Under the pieces are notes generated by a model that saw only the letters and a program-made list of their open reading frames with translations, searched no databases and was not told the origin of the DNA. From Halichondria panicea (Eukaryota > Porifera > Demospongiae > Suberitida > Halichondriidae), in contig NC_087388.1 of the NCBI RefSeq assembly GCF_963675165.1, positions 2,148,800 to 2,212,799 of the forward strand: a stretch of 64,000 bases of DNA, given 5' to 3'. This document shows, piece after piece, positions 1 to 11,181 of this stretch. Each line of letters opens with the position of its first letter. The stretch's first letter is position 1. A program made the translations under genes and the position numbers.

Positions 1-517
1 GTCAGATGCTGAAACTGAAATGTGTCGACTCACGTTATTGGCTAGAGTTTCGGAAGTTCAACAAAAAGCTTTAAGCAAGCGAATCCAATTTGCAATGAGA
101 GAAGAAACTGCTGTCACAATCTATACTCGTATGCTTCATAGCAGTGGCTGGAAAAATGAGAAAGTATCAAAGAAGAAAGAAGATGAGGTTGTAACTTTTC
201 TGAAAACTCTGGCCCAAAAATATGGTTTAGATGGACTAACGGAAACAGAGAGAAAAGATATTGTGAAAGCGATTGGTCTATCAAAGGGCCATTGGTTTAA
301 ATGTCCCAATGGACATTTCTACTGCATTGGAGAGTGTGGGGGAGCCATGGAAACAGTCAAGTGTCCCGAGTGTACTGCAGAGATTGGTGGTGGCCATCAT
401 CAGCTACTTGCTAACAACCAAGTGGCAACAGAAATGGACGGTGCCAGACATGCTGCATGGTCGGAAATGGCCAATTTGGAAAACTTTGATCCTGCACAAT
501 TACAGTTTGCTAATTAG
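1..517 (+). CDS. ZNFX1-like: ZNFX1-like protein, C-terminal end (partial, 5' off window)
   Basis: The reading frame is already open at the window edge (codons from base 2) and stops at 515-517, leaving about 171 residues. It aligns colinearly with the last part of the complete copy at 26247-31688. The final third carries the RZ-type zinc finger seen at the C-terminus of ZNFX1 and RNF213: KCPNGHFYCIGECGG followed by KCPEC, with Cys/His spacing suited to one zinc. In mammals ZNFX1 is an SF1 helicase that senses double-stranded RNA on mitochondria; in nematodes its orthologue works in small-RNA inheritance. Nothing in this fragment shows catalysis because the helicase core is outside the window. 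The segment upstream of the finger is more diverged from the other copy than the finger itself. The next gene downstream on the same strand is the LRR gene. Function in this organism is inferred from family only. Confidence 0.9.
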   Translation, partial: SDAETEMCRLTLLARVSEVQQKALSKRIQFAMREETAVTIYTRMLHSSGWKNEKVSKKKEDEVVTFLKTLAQKYGLDGLTETERKDIVKAIGLSKGHWFKCPNGHFYCIGECGGAMETVKCPECTAEIGGGHHQLLANNQVATEMDGARHAAWSEMANLENFDPAQLQFAN

Positions 518-547
518 CAAAAAATACAAAGATGATTATATAGACTA

Positions 548-1007
548 GACATTTTGATTAGTTTTTCTTTCTTTCTAGAGTATATTATAGCTTCAAACGA
601 AAAGTATAGCAGTGCCGTATCGAAAATCATCGCTGCATTATTGGTAGATCTATTATAGATAATTCACTAGTATAGTGGTTTATAACTATTATTCTGCATT
701 TCAGTTAGACTATATATATTTTGTTGCTGCTTTTTACTCTCAATGGAGTAGGAAATGGGGGGGGGGGGTGGCCACCCCTTTACTTCAGAGCAAGAGGGTA
801 CTAGAATTACACCATTCATTGCGGATAAGCAAAAACTATACTAGTATAGTCTAGTTAAAAAGGCAAAAGTTGTAATTCCACAAATTATCATCGGTAAAGC
901 CAGGATCTAGGAGTGCATTCATTCATATTTATGCACTCCTGGTAAAGCGTATAAGTCAGCATAATGGGGGGTCAGTGATCGAGTGCCAAAAGTGGGTGGG
1001 GCTCAGT
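548..1007. other. Intergenic gap between ZNFX1 tail and LRR gene
   Basis: AT-rich spacer with a run of 10 G near 757-766. A small inverted repeat at about 909-943 has arms resembling the ends of the CAGGAGTG element family described at 7864-8159. No gene recognised. Confidence 0.5.
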
Positions 1008-4000
1008 ATGAAGTTGCCATCCCAACACAACAAAATGGCAGGCAACTGTGAAGCATGTGTTCTGAAAGCTCTGAAATCACGCACAAAGAAACTATCTCTT
1101 GATAACAATGCGCTCAAGACACTCTCAGTGTCTGTAGGAAGACTGGGCTTTCTAGAGACATTGTCAGCTAAGAACAATGACCTCTTGTCCCTACCCGAAG
1201 AAATAGCTAATCTCAGACAGGTACGTATGCATGTGATGTGTCCTCCTCATTTTAGTACTGCTGTATATATCTACATCACTTTCTTGCAGCTGGGCTATTT
1301 GAATCTTGGTGGCAATAAGCTGCAGTCAATACCAACATGTGTCTGTGGTCTACCAAAGTTGCGGACCTTACATTTGTTCCGTAATTGTTTAACATCTTTC
1401 CCAAACCAATTACCAAGTAAGTTTACCATTAATTAGTACCACATGTCAAACAGGTTTAAGTTCAGATGATAAATGCTAGATAGCTTAGGTTGATCACTTA
1501 TGTTTTGGACATTACAATTACTCTTCATGAAAATAGTGACCAAAAATGTACAGAATGTCTCTTTTATTCGCAGGTACGTTAATCCTTCTAAATTTGAATC
1601 ACAATAATCTCACAACGATATCTCCAAGCATTACTCAACTAACTTCCCTCAAGCAACTCAGCCTAGCCAACAATGCACTCACTCAATTACCGCCAGAGAT
1701 TGGCACATTGCACTCCCTTGAAGAGCTCCACTTGAATGGAAATAACCTCTTCACTTTGCCGTACGAATTAGGAAAACTGAGAAATCTGAAGAAGCTAATG
1801 CTACAAAAGAACAGTATCAAAGCATTGCCTATTAGCATAGGAGAATGCAGAAAACTGTCCACTCTGGATGTGTCTGGAAACCAATTGGAAATATTCCCAG
1901 CAGAGCTGCAGCTGTTATCGTTCAGAGAATTTCACTTTGAGAACAATCCCCTACTACCCTACATCCCCGTCCCCGCTGATCAGTACCAGGAGGTCATACC
2001 ACTGAAGGTGAATGCAGTGAATATGTATACTGTACAGTCAGATTGAGATACCTCTTCCTAATGACCTATAAATGTACATGTATGTTGATAGCATCCCACT
2101 TTGTACAGACCCTGCTTAAACCATGGTATAGAACCATAAAAATAAACACTAGAGATAAATAATGGAGTAGCAATCTTGATGTATAGAGCCTGAAACACAT
2201 GTGAGCTACGTGTAATATGGATGCGTATGCATGTGCATAATGTTTTTATGCACTTGGTTCTTGTGTAACTACTTTCACTGCTTCTACAGGAGGTGGCGTC
2301 ACGTGCAATAGTGACTGAGATACGTAAAGACAGTGCACTGTTGTCAGCCATGGTGAGCTACTACCCTGGTGTCCAGGACCAGTTAGATAAGGCTGGGGAC
2401 TGTGCTGTGTGTGGGCAGCCATTTGTGAGCCTCTGGCTGGACTGTGTGCACTTTGAGCTCTCTAAAAAGGTGCAGTGCTTATTGTTATGCCTCAGCTATG
2501 CACATTTCAGGTTTACTTATTAATTTTTTAAGTGCCCTGAGAGTGTGATTTTTTTAACGGGGCTTGATAATGATTCTAAAACATTGTAACAATCTTCTAG
2601 TACCTGCTATTACCGTATAGCGGGGTTGTTTTCGATTTTTGCATGTACAATAGGTCTTACTAAAAGTCCATGATAAGAGAGAGAGTATCAAGAAGCCTCG
2701 CTTTATATCAGATGTATTCGTAAAGTACGTGACTTTCTGTTTGAAACATGTGCAATAACAAGCTTCCTTGAGGCAAGTAGCGACTCCAGGTGCTCGGATT
2801 GGTCAGTTACCTAGCAGGAAGTCACGTTACTTTCCGATGTAAGGTCATGTTTCGTTCGATATACTCTCTCTTTTTTATGGACCCTTGGTCTTACGTCACT
2901 ATTTTTAGTGTACGAAAGTTTAGAATATGAAACATTTAATTGGGTAGCGTCACCGACGAAAATTACCCGCTATAGTGTCCTTGATGCATATAATTATAGT
3001 ATTTGTCACACTTGTGGTTTTTGTGTAATGATTTGTTATCGTTAGATAAAGTTTGTATATGGGAATATGCTAGTGTTAGTTGAGCCATGTATGGTTTGTT
3101 GTCCTTCATTTCCATAGTGTTAGTGGAGCATAATTGGCCCAGTTTAGTTATATTTAAGCCCTCTGGATTGGGTCAGTGGATTCTAGGGATTCTAGTGCTT
3201 ACGATTATCCGCCAAAATGATTTACATGTGAAAGTAGCTTGTATAAGGGTGCTGGCCCACCTATGCCCACACACTGTTGCTAAGGAAAACTAACTATGAA
3301 ACTGCTGCCAGTAGAGACATGGGTCCTTCACTATACTTAAAAGCACTATCCTACTAGTGCCTACCTCAAGAATCAAGAAGAAATATCACCCAGAAGAGGT
3401 ACAGCAAGCCATTTTTAGTGAATAGCTAAAAATGGTTCCGCTTAGAAAACCACTAGTGCATGCTAGGGACTTGGTTTTTATATCATTTTATGCTGTTTGA
3501 AATGCTTTTCAATATTACAGAACGTTTTTTTAGAAACATCCTGTGTTGTTCAATTTATAGACTTTTTTGCTGTGACACACCCAGTTTAGAAAAATCTAGA
3601 CCATATATGGATCAAAACTCTCTGTAATGTTATTAACATGACATCATGGGTTAACTATGTAAATATAGGCCCTATCCTGCACGTGGAACTCCAGATTGAA
3701 CGTTTTAACGCTTACCCTCTATGGTAATGACTAAATAGCTCGCAAATGAAAGCCACGCCCCCAAATGATATTGCGGTAGTACGGTAGTACAAGGTACGTG
3801 CGAGCGCAGCCACAACTAATGAGATATAATGCGCACGCAGTGATTGTAAACATTGCGTGGGCAATTATTGCAGCCATACTATCTACATTCTTGTGGTTAA
3901 ATGTTATCAATTTGTTACTATGGGCCAGCACCCCTTTGTTACGGTACTAAAATTGCTCTATATATAGCAACAATTTGAAATTTCTATAGGTGTTCCAAAA

Positions 4001-4115
4001 GCTCCACACAAGCTCTCAAGGGTATTTGCCGATGAAAGCACAGCTCTGCTCTTACAAGTGTTTTAATTCAGAAGGTCACAAACTGTTTGGCATTGCAGAA
4101 CCACCAATATTTTAG
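1008..4115 (+). CDS. Leucine-rich repeat protein, LRRC58/LRRC28-like, 5 exons
   Basis: Exons read as 1008-1220, 1290-1416, 1574-2007, 2290-2469 and 3990-4115, all with GT-AG introns and matching phases, giving about 359 residues with stop TAG at 4113-4115. The start could also be the in-frame ATG at 1035. Exons 1-3 encode about ten 23-residue LRRs of the LxxLxLxxNxLxxLP type. Exons 4-5 encode a Cys-containing tail: CAVCGQPF, then after the last splice GYLPMKAQLCSYKCFN. This resembles the C-terminal zinc-like segment of LRRC28 and LRRC58 (about 370 aa), which is what places it in that family. LRRC58 is reported as a ubiquitin-ligase substrate adaptor, but no partner can be read here. A nested transposon occupies the last intron. 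A decayed duplicate lies at about 32500-33270. Confidence 0.8.
2613..2980. mobile_element. CCGTATAGCGGG-type MITE interrupted by an inner element
   Basis: Outer ends read TACCGTATAGCGGGG at the left and CCCGCTATAG at the right, in inverted orientation. Inside, 2661-2886 is a second inverted-repeat element (left end TAAAAGTCCATGATAAGAGA; right end the complement of AAGGGTCCATAAAAAAGAGA). It is flanked by an 8-bp direct repeat GGTCTTAC at 2653-2660 and 2887-2894, as expected for a hAT-like target duplication. The nest sits in the last intron of the LRR gene. Confidence 0.7.
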
Positions 4116-4269
4116 CGTTTTATAACTATTTGTAACCACCATTACAGTTTTTCAGAGAACGATGTAAGATTATTTTCAGTTTATACGGTTAATTATAATT
4201 GTGTGATTGGGCAAGAGAACGTTCATGTAATAAAATGTGAGTATAATTATGTCAATGTAACTGTATAAG

Positions 4270-4788
4270 TTAAGCATGTTCAATGCCTAAAGTTGATCTC
4301 AAACTGATATGAATATTCCTTCCTCGCTTGTCAACGTGAAACTTATAATGCTCAGTGTCCACTTCTAGCAGATTTAAAATTGTTTGATAAGTGAGTGATA
4401 AATTCTTGTCTAATAGCTCAAAATCATCCCAGCATGTGTCCGTCATTACGCACAATCTTCTGCAGTTATTATCTGTAGAATCTTTAGTTCGATGCTGCAA
4501 ATATTCTTGCAAATCATTCTTGTAACTTGGGTATAAGCAGCTCACAATGTGATAGTCATTCAGCCAACTTTTTCTAGTTGTGTCCACTAGTATAATAGTA
4601 TTGTTGGTATCATGCTTTGTTGAATTCATCGGTAGCATTGCATCTGTAGAAAATGAGTTCCATTGCTCCATTGAAGACGTCTTCCTCACCGAGAACAAGT
4701 GCTTATCGAACTGAAGTTGAAATTTTCTGGTCTCATTCACATTCTGTCTGTCAGTTTTCAGATTATAAGCAATATCAGATTTGGCCAT
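4270..4788 (-). CDS. Unrecognised 172-aa protein, minus member of divergent pair
   Basis: A 172-residue open frame starts at ATG (complement of 4786-4788) with no signal peptide or transmembrane segment. The composition is polar, with one clear feature: a stretch containing WLNDYHIVSCLYPSYKNDLQ and then a Cys-containing segment ending CWDDFELLDKN. I do not recognise the family. Support for it being real: a duplicate at 33475-33990 keeps most residues and the same divergent arrangement with the next gene, although that copy has a premature stop. The start codon is 465 bp from the divergent gene's start at 5254, so they probably share a promoter region. WLNDYHI loosely recalls motifs near the catalytic site of Ulp1-type proteases (WLND at the start of the C48 domain), but no catalytic Cys context follows, so this is not claimed. 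Confidence 0.55.
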   Translation of the reverse strand: MAKSDIAYNLKTDRQNVNETRKFQLQFDKHLFSVRKTSSMEQWNSFSTDAMLPMNSTKHDTNNTIILVDTTRKSWLNDYHIVSCLYPSYKNDLQEYLQHRTKDSTDNNCRRLCVMTDTCWDDFELLDKNLSLTYQTILNLLEVDTEHYKFHVDKRGRNIHISLRSTLGIEHA

Positions 4789-5253
4789 AATGTTATAATT
4801 ATAGCTACCGTCTGTGGAGAGTAGATCTCTTTTATAGTTATGTATTGTGTGGGCGTTAGTTTATTCATTATACTTCCTGTTTATTTAATGAAATCATTAC
4901 CTATTTTGGAAAACTTAGTCTCTTATTACCATTTAGGGTAATGGACTACTCACATGATCGTGTGTGAGTGCATTGTGTGGGAGTTCAGCTATTTCATGCA
5001 GTGCATTCATTATGCATGCCTCTGTTTATTTATTTGGGAAAATAACTTGGTCTCTTATATTGCCATTTAGGGTACTGTTTATAACTCGTGACTCGTAACA
5101 ATAATAATCATTATGTGTTTACAGGCACTCACATGATTAGCTACACATGATCGTGTGCATGTGAGTTGTACTAATAAGATACATCTTTATCGTAAGGAAT
5201 TTATTCATTAAACTTCACTCATGAGGATATTATTATAGCCACTCAAGTTGAAG

Positions 5254-6172
5254 ATGTCAAAGGAAATACGGCCTGATAAAGGTGTTATTAGTTACATGTA
5301 TTGTTAACCTGTACATGTATGTATAGTTGTATATGTGAATCTTTTGTAGTGATTTGATCAATATAATTATGTTCTCTATATACACAGGCTGTACATGTTC
5401 TATGTTTGACATGAAGCTCTGTACACATATTACAGTGTCAGCATTAGTAAAAGAGTGTGATAATGTTGAAGAATTGTCAGAGAATACAGCATCGATAATT
5501 TTTAATCCAGAAATTCGAATATTAATTCAAAAATTCTTACAACAACTGTCTTGCCGCATGACAGAAAAAGATTTCATAGCTTTCATGAACCAGCCAAGTG
5601 TGACTCTTTTATCAGGATCAGAACAGGTGTCTGCATTATGCTCAGCTGTGCAAGCTATTGAGATTCACTCGGAACAGTTTCAGTGGTTTAAGCTAGTCCA
5701 GCTTCAAAACTGTGTAGAAATTCTCAACAATTGTTTTGAGTTACAAATAATACTGGACAAAATTCGGGGATATTTTAATTCTTACATTGAGCATAGAAGG
5801 ACCAAAATTCTGAGCCAGAAGGACTGTTTTATCGCTTTCAAAATAGACCCAATGTACAAATACTTCCAAATGATTGATCTACGTATGATGGAAGCGTGTA
5901 TAAGTGCGTACTACCATGATAAATACGAATTAACGCCACCGGTTGATATACGTTATTGGGTGTGTTATAAAGGATACAAATCTTCATTCAGTGGTACCCA
6001 CCCCATTCAAGACAGCCTTTATGACAGTGGTCGTAGCTCGTTCGTGGAAAAAACGTGTAAGCTTAGAGTTGGTAGTGCGTCTGTCACAGGTGTTAATGCG
6101 CAAATGTTGGATGTTTCCTCTCATTGCAAGAAATTTAAAGATCAAGAATCTATAAAGCCTTTCATCTCTTAA
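5254..6172 (+). CDS. Unrecognised 270-aa protein, plus member of divergent pair, 2 exons
   Basis: A short first exon 5254-5281 encodes MSKEIRPDK plus one base. It splices with GT-AG to 5388-6172, which begins CTCSMFDMK; total about 270 aa. The split is supported by the duplicate, which has the same structure (34469-34487 joined to 35211 onward) with a matching phase and the same CTCSM start of exon 2. The protein is mostly helical-looking and rich in Gln, Leu and Ile, with a conserved central segment around EIHSEQFQWFKLVQLQNCVE. No signal peptide, membrane segment or known motif is apparent. The region containing EQVSALCSAVQAIEIHSEQF is almost identical in the duplicate, suggesting recent duplication or constraint. 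I do not recognise the family and give no function. Confidence 0.6.
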
Positions 6173-6618
6173 TCCTAACTTCACAGCTTGGATTTTTGAC
6201 CCATCGATTTGTCTGTCTATAATGGTCTAATCTCTAATCGAGATCTAATGGTCCAGAATCTAAATTTCGAATTGTCTTTCAACTATCTAGACTTGCTATT
6301 AATTAAGACTTTATTAGCTAGTCTATCACAATCACATTGATCACTATATAGTCTTGTATAATTATACAGTTTTAAATTAATGTAGTGTACATAATTATAA
6401 TAAGCATTATTGATATGATTATTGAATTATTACTTAATTGGTATAGTATACTCATGTAAATCCAACTCGGATGATATTGATAAAACTCAGGATGTGCATG
6501 CATGGTCAAGATAATATTGATATGAAATCGAGGCTATTCAAGCTATAAGCAGTACAACGAGCACACTAAGTGTGTTAATAAATTACACATAATTATGTCT
6601 ACAATTGATCTTGATTAT

Positions 6619-7165
6619 CGTATATAGCGTGTAATTTTCGTGGGGTAAATCGGTATTTTCATGCATGGGCAGGCTGACTTCTAGTCGGGCATCGCCGCCC
6701 TCCCTGAAGGAGGTCGGGAATCAAGCCTATATCCACAGTTTTGTTCTGGCCTGTTACGCAATAGTATCATGAAATCATTCATTCTATGCATGCCAATAGC
6801 GATAAATATTGTTTATTAAAGTGGGTGTTGGCCACGCCTCTCAATTAATCCAATGTGTGCAAAATTCACACGTGCATGGTAAAGTTGAGTGGGTGTGTTG
6901 AGATGCAATCTGGTGGAATTCCGAACAAATTAAACTGTGGATAGGCTTGATTCCCGACCTCCTTCCGGGCAATGGTATACAGGGCGGCGGTGCCCGACTA
7001 GCTGACTTCCACAAACATTTTCCCTACGAAAACCTATATATAGGCGTGGTTTACCAGAACAACATACAATGTGTGCAGGCAATGAATTAAGTCAAACGGA
7101 ATTTTTATTCACAAAATCACCGCTTCAAAGATAAACGATTTTTTACCCCACAAAAGTTATACCCC
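6619..7165. mobile_element. CGTATAGCG-type MITE (outer) split by a 319-bp element
   Basis: Left end reads CGTATATAGCGTGTAATTTT followed by CGTGGGGTAAA. The right end has the inverted counterpart, TTTTTTACCCCACAAAAG then CCCCTATATA. The same internal sequence (GGCGTGG..TTACC..AAC..GCAGGCAA) is found in the copy at 24719-24935. The inner 319-bp element is listed separately. Confidence 0.7.
6682..7000. mobile_element. 319-bp TAGTCGGG inverted-repeat element, 9-bp TSD
   Basis: Terminal inverted repeats of about 60 bp start TAGTCGGGCATCGCCGCCC and include GGTCGGGAATCAAGCCTAT. The flanking direct repeat GCTGACTTC (6673-6681 and 7001-7009) is a perfect 9-bp target duplication inside the outer MITE. 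It is the same length and has the same end pattern as the element at 51370-51688. A 9-bp TSD is typical of Mutator-like elements, but no transposase is present to confirm that. Confidence 0.85.
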
Positions 7166-7571
7166 TATATATAATAATTAATTATACAGTATAGCCTTGT
7201 GGAACGGCTATAATAATTATATTACTATTTATCGCTATACCAATGAATTATTATAACTACAGATCTTGTTCTATTTGTGCGCCACTGCATGGAAAATCAA
7301 TCTTTTGTGGGCGCTATAATTATAGAAGAAAGACAATAATTATAGCCAATTCTATAATCTTAGTTTTGATAGTAAATTTTTTGCTACACTATAATTATAT
7401 AAATCGTGAGGTTCTGAGGGGATACACATTAACTGTATATAATTATAATTATAGACCGTTGTTTGCAAGCCTGTTTTTGTGCTCCATGCAGCTATCTGTA
7501 TACTGTCTAAAAAAATTGATAGTATATAGGCTGCATGCAATGGTGACTCCTGTATAATATATAATAAATTA

Positions 7572-7674
7572 GGGAGGTGGCTCGCTCTAACTCCGGACTG
7601 CTGGTCTCCCCCACTTACAAGGCACTGATGACTCCCTTTGGGTCACCTCCAGAACTGTCGCTATGGATTGTGGA
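7572..7674. repeat. Conserved about 103-bp dispersed repeat, copy 1
   Basis: GGGAGGTGGCTCGCTCT through CACCTCCAG and CTATGGATTGTG is nearly identical to 52462-52564. GGAGGTG near the start can pair with CACCTCC near the end, so a hairpin-forming RNA or a SINE-like head is possible. No inverted termini or target duplication are seen. Confidence 0.5.
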
Positions 7675-7863
7675 AGTAAAAACATTGTCTTAACATACAA
7701 TAATGTATCTGTAATCGCCATGCACATGAGGGTATAATTGAGCATTTTATATTGTGGTGTACAGCTGTGCAGCGAAAAATTCTTATAGCGCCTTATGCTG
7801 GGAGGAAGCAAAGAAAAGCCGGATACTAGAAATTTTCAGTGCATGCTATATATATAGTTATAA

Positions 7864-8159
7864 CAGGAGTGTATGAAGAGAAGTTGTAGCAGTTGTAGTG
7901 TAAACCACGTTACGGTACAAGTATGTCATACGACGTCACTATCAGACCGCATCTTAAGTGGGTGCGTAGGTGTAGTGGTTAATTAGTTAAAAATGATATC
8001 AGCATACACGCATGTGGTTTGTACTTCCAGCCCACATTTAATTTTATTCATCCATGGCACAGTTTACACAACAACTACAAGTGTTAGTGATGGATTCAGT
8101 CCGAGATGTATAGAATGGAATGTGTGTGGGAGTCGCATACTCCTCTTCGTACACTCCTG
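7864..8159. mobile_element. 296-bp CAGGAGTG MITE, 7-bp TSD
   Basis: Ends are CAGGAGTGTATGAAGAG and its complement CTCTTCGTACACTCCTG, flanked by GTTATAA on both sides. The full interior recurs at 23295-24283, where it is split by another element. Confidence 0.85.
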
Positions 8160-8407
8160 GTTATAATTATATAATTATTAAAGAAGAATACAATCAATTT
8201 GTTTGTGGATGGATCAAAGAAGTGCGTGCGATAGAAGCAGGAAAATACGTCAATCGTAACTGGTCGAATAAGTTCTCTATATAATTCAGTCTGTGCTTAT
8301 TATACATGCACACTAGTGAACTGCTCAAGTTCAGCATTGCTCCTGTGGATGAGACCAAGAGCATTTTCATTAAGGCACTCATATAATGAAAGCACCGCTG
8401 GTGCCGG

Positions 8408-9408
8408 TGTCATAAAATTTTAGGCCCCCCATGAGATTGGGCCCCCCCCGGGCCTAGAATTTTAACATTTTAGGCCCCCTCTTAAAATTTTAGGCCCCCC
8501 ATTAACAGCATAACAGCGGTAACATTATGGACAGTGCATTCTCAAAATACACCAATACAGTCTTCTATGGTCTTCACAGTCTATGCAGTGCCAGTTACTG
8601 AATGCAGCTCTCCTCACACACACACACTTAATGCATGTACAGTACTGTCAGTAGTATACCACTGGTCTCACAGCCATCACACTGCACCATGTCATTCTAT
8701 GAATCAGGCCTCATGCAGCACGAAGCACATAGGTGCCAACTGTCCCGAATTGGTCAGGACTGTCCAAGATTACCCTTGTTCGGAAAGGAAACTGCTATTG
8801 TGATTCCACCATGTTAAAACAGTTTCTCTCTTGACTTCTATCTGTGATTCCACATTACTTGAGAGCTGAGCCAGTGATGCTATTGGAGCATCCCCACAAC
8901 AATTTACATCTTCTATGTATAGGAAAACATGGAGGAAGATATGAATTGTTGTCTTTGCACTGAAAAATTGTGTGTTTTATACTTTTTTGTCCTGAAATTT
9001 GGCTGAGAAAGTAAGCACGAAGTTGCAAATATGGTGATAGCTATGCAACAACATCGATTGTCTTACAGGCAGATCCAACATTGCAGAGCTGCATCAAAGC
9101 CATTAACTCTTATAATGAAAGGTAAATCTTCCTTCACTTTGAATTCCATAATAGAATAATAATGCAAACATTTTTGCTACTTTGATATACAGAGTCTTTG
9201 CATGCATGCAGTCTCTTTGATGCTTTGTCAACTAATAGAGCTAACCTTACCATATTATTATATCTCTTTGACTTCGTTCTATCGTGCAAGGATAGCAGAA
9301 GAGGGGGGGCCTAGAATGTTAACAGTTTGGACCCCCTGGGGGGCCTAAACTGTAACATTCTAGGCCCGGGGGGTGCCTAAACATGGGGGGGCCCAAAATT
9401 TTATGACA
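8408..9408. mobile_element. Non-autonomous TGTCATAAAATTTTAGG element, copy 1, CCGG TSD
   Basis: About 1 kb, ending TGTCATAAAATTTTAGG and CCAAAATTTTATGACA in inverted orientation. It is bounded by CCGG at 8404-8407 and 9409-9412. The subterminal parts are repeated GGCCCCCC/AAAATTTTA blocks. The interior contains only short frames with no recognisable protein and is shared with the copy at 15471-16624. TG..CA termini and a 4-bp TSD match the Ginger-like element next to it, which shares the CCGG at 9409-9412. Confidence 0.8.
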
Positions 9409-11181
9409 CCGGTGTAGAAGCGATATGGGGCTCCCCCCGTTTTCGGGGCCCCCCGGCCCTAAAACGCTAGCGATTTGGGCCCCCCCTACGGCCCTATTTC
9501 ACTAGCGCTTTGAGGCCCCTCCAGCGATATGGGTCCCCTATAGATGATCTGCATGGGCAACCACAAAGTGCTGACCATTCGCTCAAGTAAAATTCCCTGC
9601 TGATCTATCCCACAGTGCTGACTCCATAAATCTCTCACAATGTGCTGACTCTAGGTGCTGGCTGACCCATGGGACCAAGCTCTCTTGCTGACACTGATAG
9701 TCCAGATTTACTACACACTAGCACCCTCAGGCTCGCCCAATCATGCTAAGTAGAGTCTGAGGTCTCCCACATAGTGCTTACCATTCACAAAGTCATGGTG
9801 ACCAAGCTCTCTTGCTGACTAGTGTAGTAGAGCTTGGTAACTATGACTTGCAAACACAGTTAGTTGTCAATGAATCAGGTGTATATAAAGACAATGCAGT
9901 ACAGTTTGGCTAGTATTTTAGTTACTGTATAGTCTACATTGCTCCCACAATTCCGAAGTCAGTGAAAATGGACTCCAAAGTGCAAATTGGCTCCTCTAAG
10001 TTGCAAATGGAAGAACAAGAAACTGAGACGTAGCCATATGCTGCCATCACTACTTACCTACAATCAGGCATGTATCCACCAGACGCTGACAAAAAGGAGA
10101 AGCGTGGCCTCCGCAAAAGAGCGAAGTATTTCGTGCTGTTCAGGGGCAAGCTGCAGTATGTAGGAGGAAATAAGAAGAACACTCCTAGATTGGTAGTGGA
10201 AGGTGAAGAAGACAGAAGAAAGATCATTGAGAGCATCCATGGGCAAGCTCATCTAGGAAGAGACAAAACACTTTCTCAGCTAACTCAACGATACTACTGG
10301 CCAAACATGTACAAGACAGCATGTGCCTACGTAAGTTTCAAATTTATATGCCTTGTTATAGTGCAGGTGTTTGGTGCATTGAACGGTATTTCTCTTGCAG
10401 ATTGCTTCATGTGACCAGCGCCAAAACCATAAGTTGCATAAAACTAATGCAACACTTCATCCCATTCCTGTTAAAGAAGAAGCCTGCATGGTATCAGGTT
10501 GGAATGGATTTAGTGGGACCTCTGCCTGTAACTCCAGCAGGAAACAAGTTCTTGATGACAATTACAGATTACTACACAAAGTGGGCTGTAGCTGCTGCTC
10601 TAAAAGACAAAACTGCATTGTCAGTAGCCAACGTCTTATACTCGGTATAATTATATAAATTATGTACTGTGCATGCAATGGCCCTTAGTTATAATTATTT
10701 ACTGTAACGCAGGTATTTTGCACATACGGCTGCCCTATACTGTTATCCTCAGTGACTAAGGAAGAGAATTTGTCAATAAAGTTACTGAGGCACTCTTTAA
10801 AAGAACAAACACACAGCATAGAATCACTTCCGCCTATCATCCTCAAGTAAGAAGCATGCATGCACATAATTAAATACTGTATAATAAATTATGGCATATA
10901 TAGATATACTTTCACACCACCCCAGAAAGGAAGTTCGAAAAAGGAGTGAACGTTTTTACTTTTACCTAGTGCAAAAAGGAGTGAATACATGCAACTATTA
11001 TAATTATGGTATAATTATTATGGCTAATTACTGAATTTTCAGACTAATGGCCTCACAGAGCGATTCAATCAGACAATCTGTCGTTCTCTCAGCAAGTTAG
11101 TGAATGAAGCACACAATGATTGGGATACAAAGCTAGAAACTATTCTGTTTGCATACCGAGTGTCGAAACACCGATCAACCG

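Larger units (their letters stand above)
6181..7860. other. Non-coding AT-rich spacer with nested MITEs
   Basis: No supported gene. It holds a MITE nest (about 6619-7165), many ATAATTATA-type runs (7200-7470), and a conserved dispersed repeat at 7572-7674. Short frames here are low-complexity translations. Confidence 0.6.

Noticed and set aside
4270-4788. Ulp1-type protease, based on WLNDYHI
   Set aside because: Only the opening motif resembles the family; no His-Asp-Cys catalytic order is visible in 172 residues.
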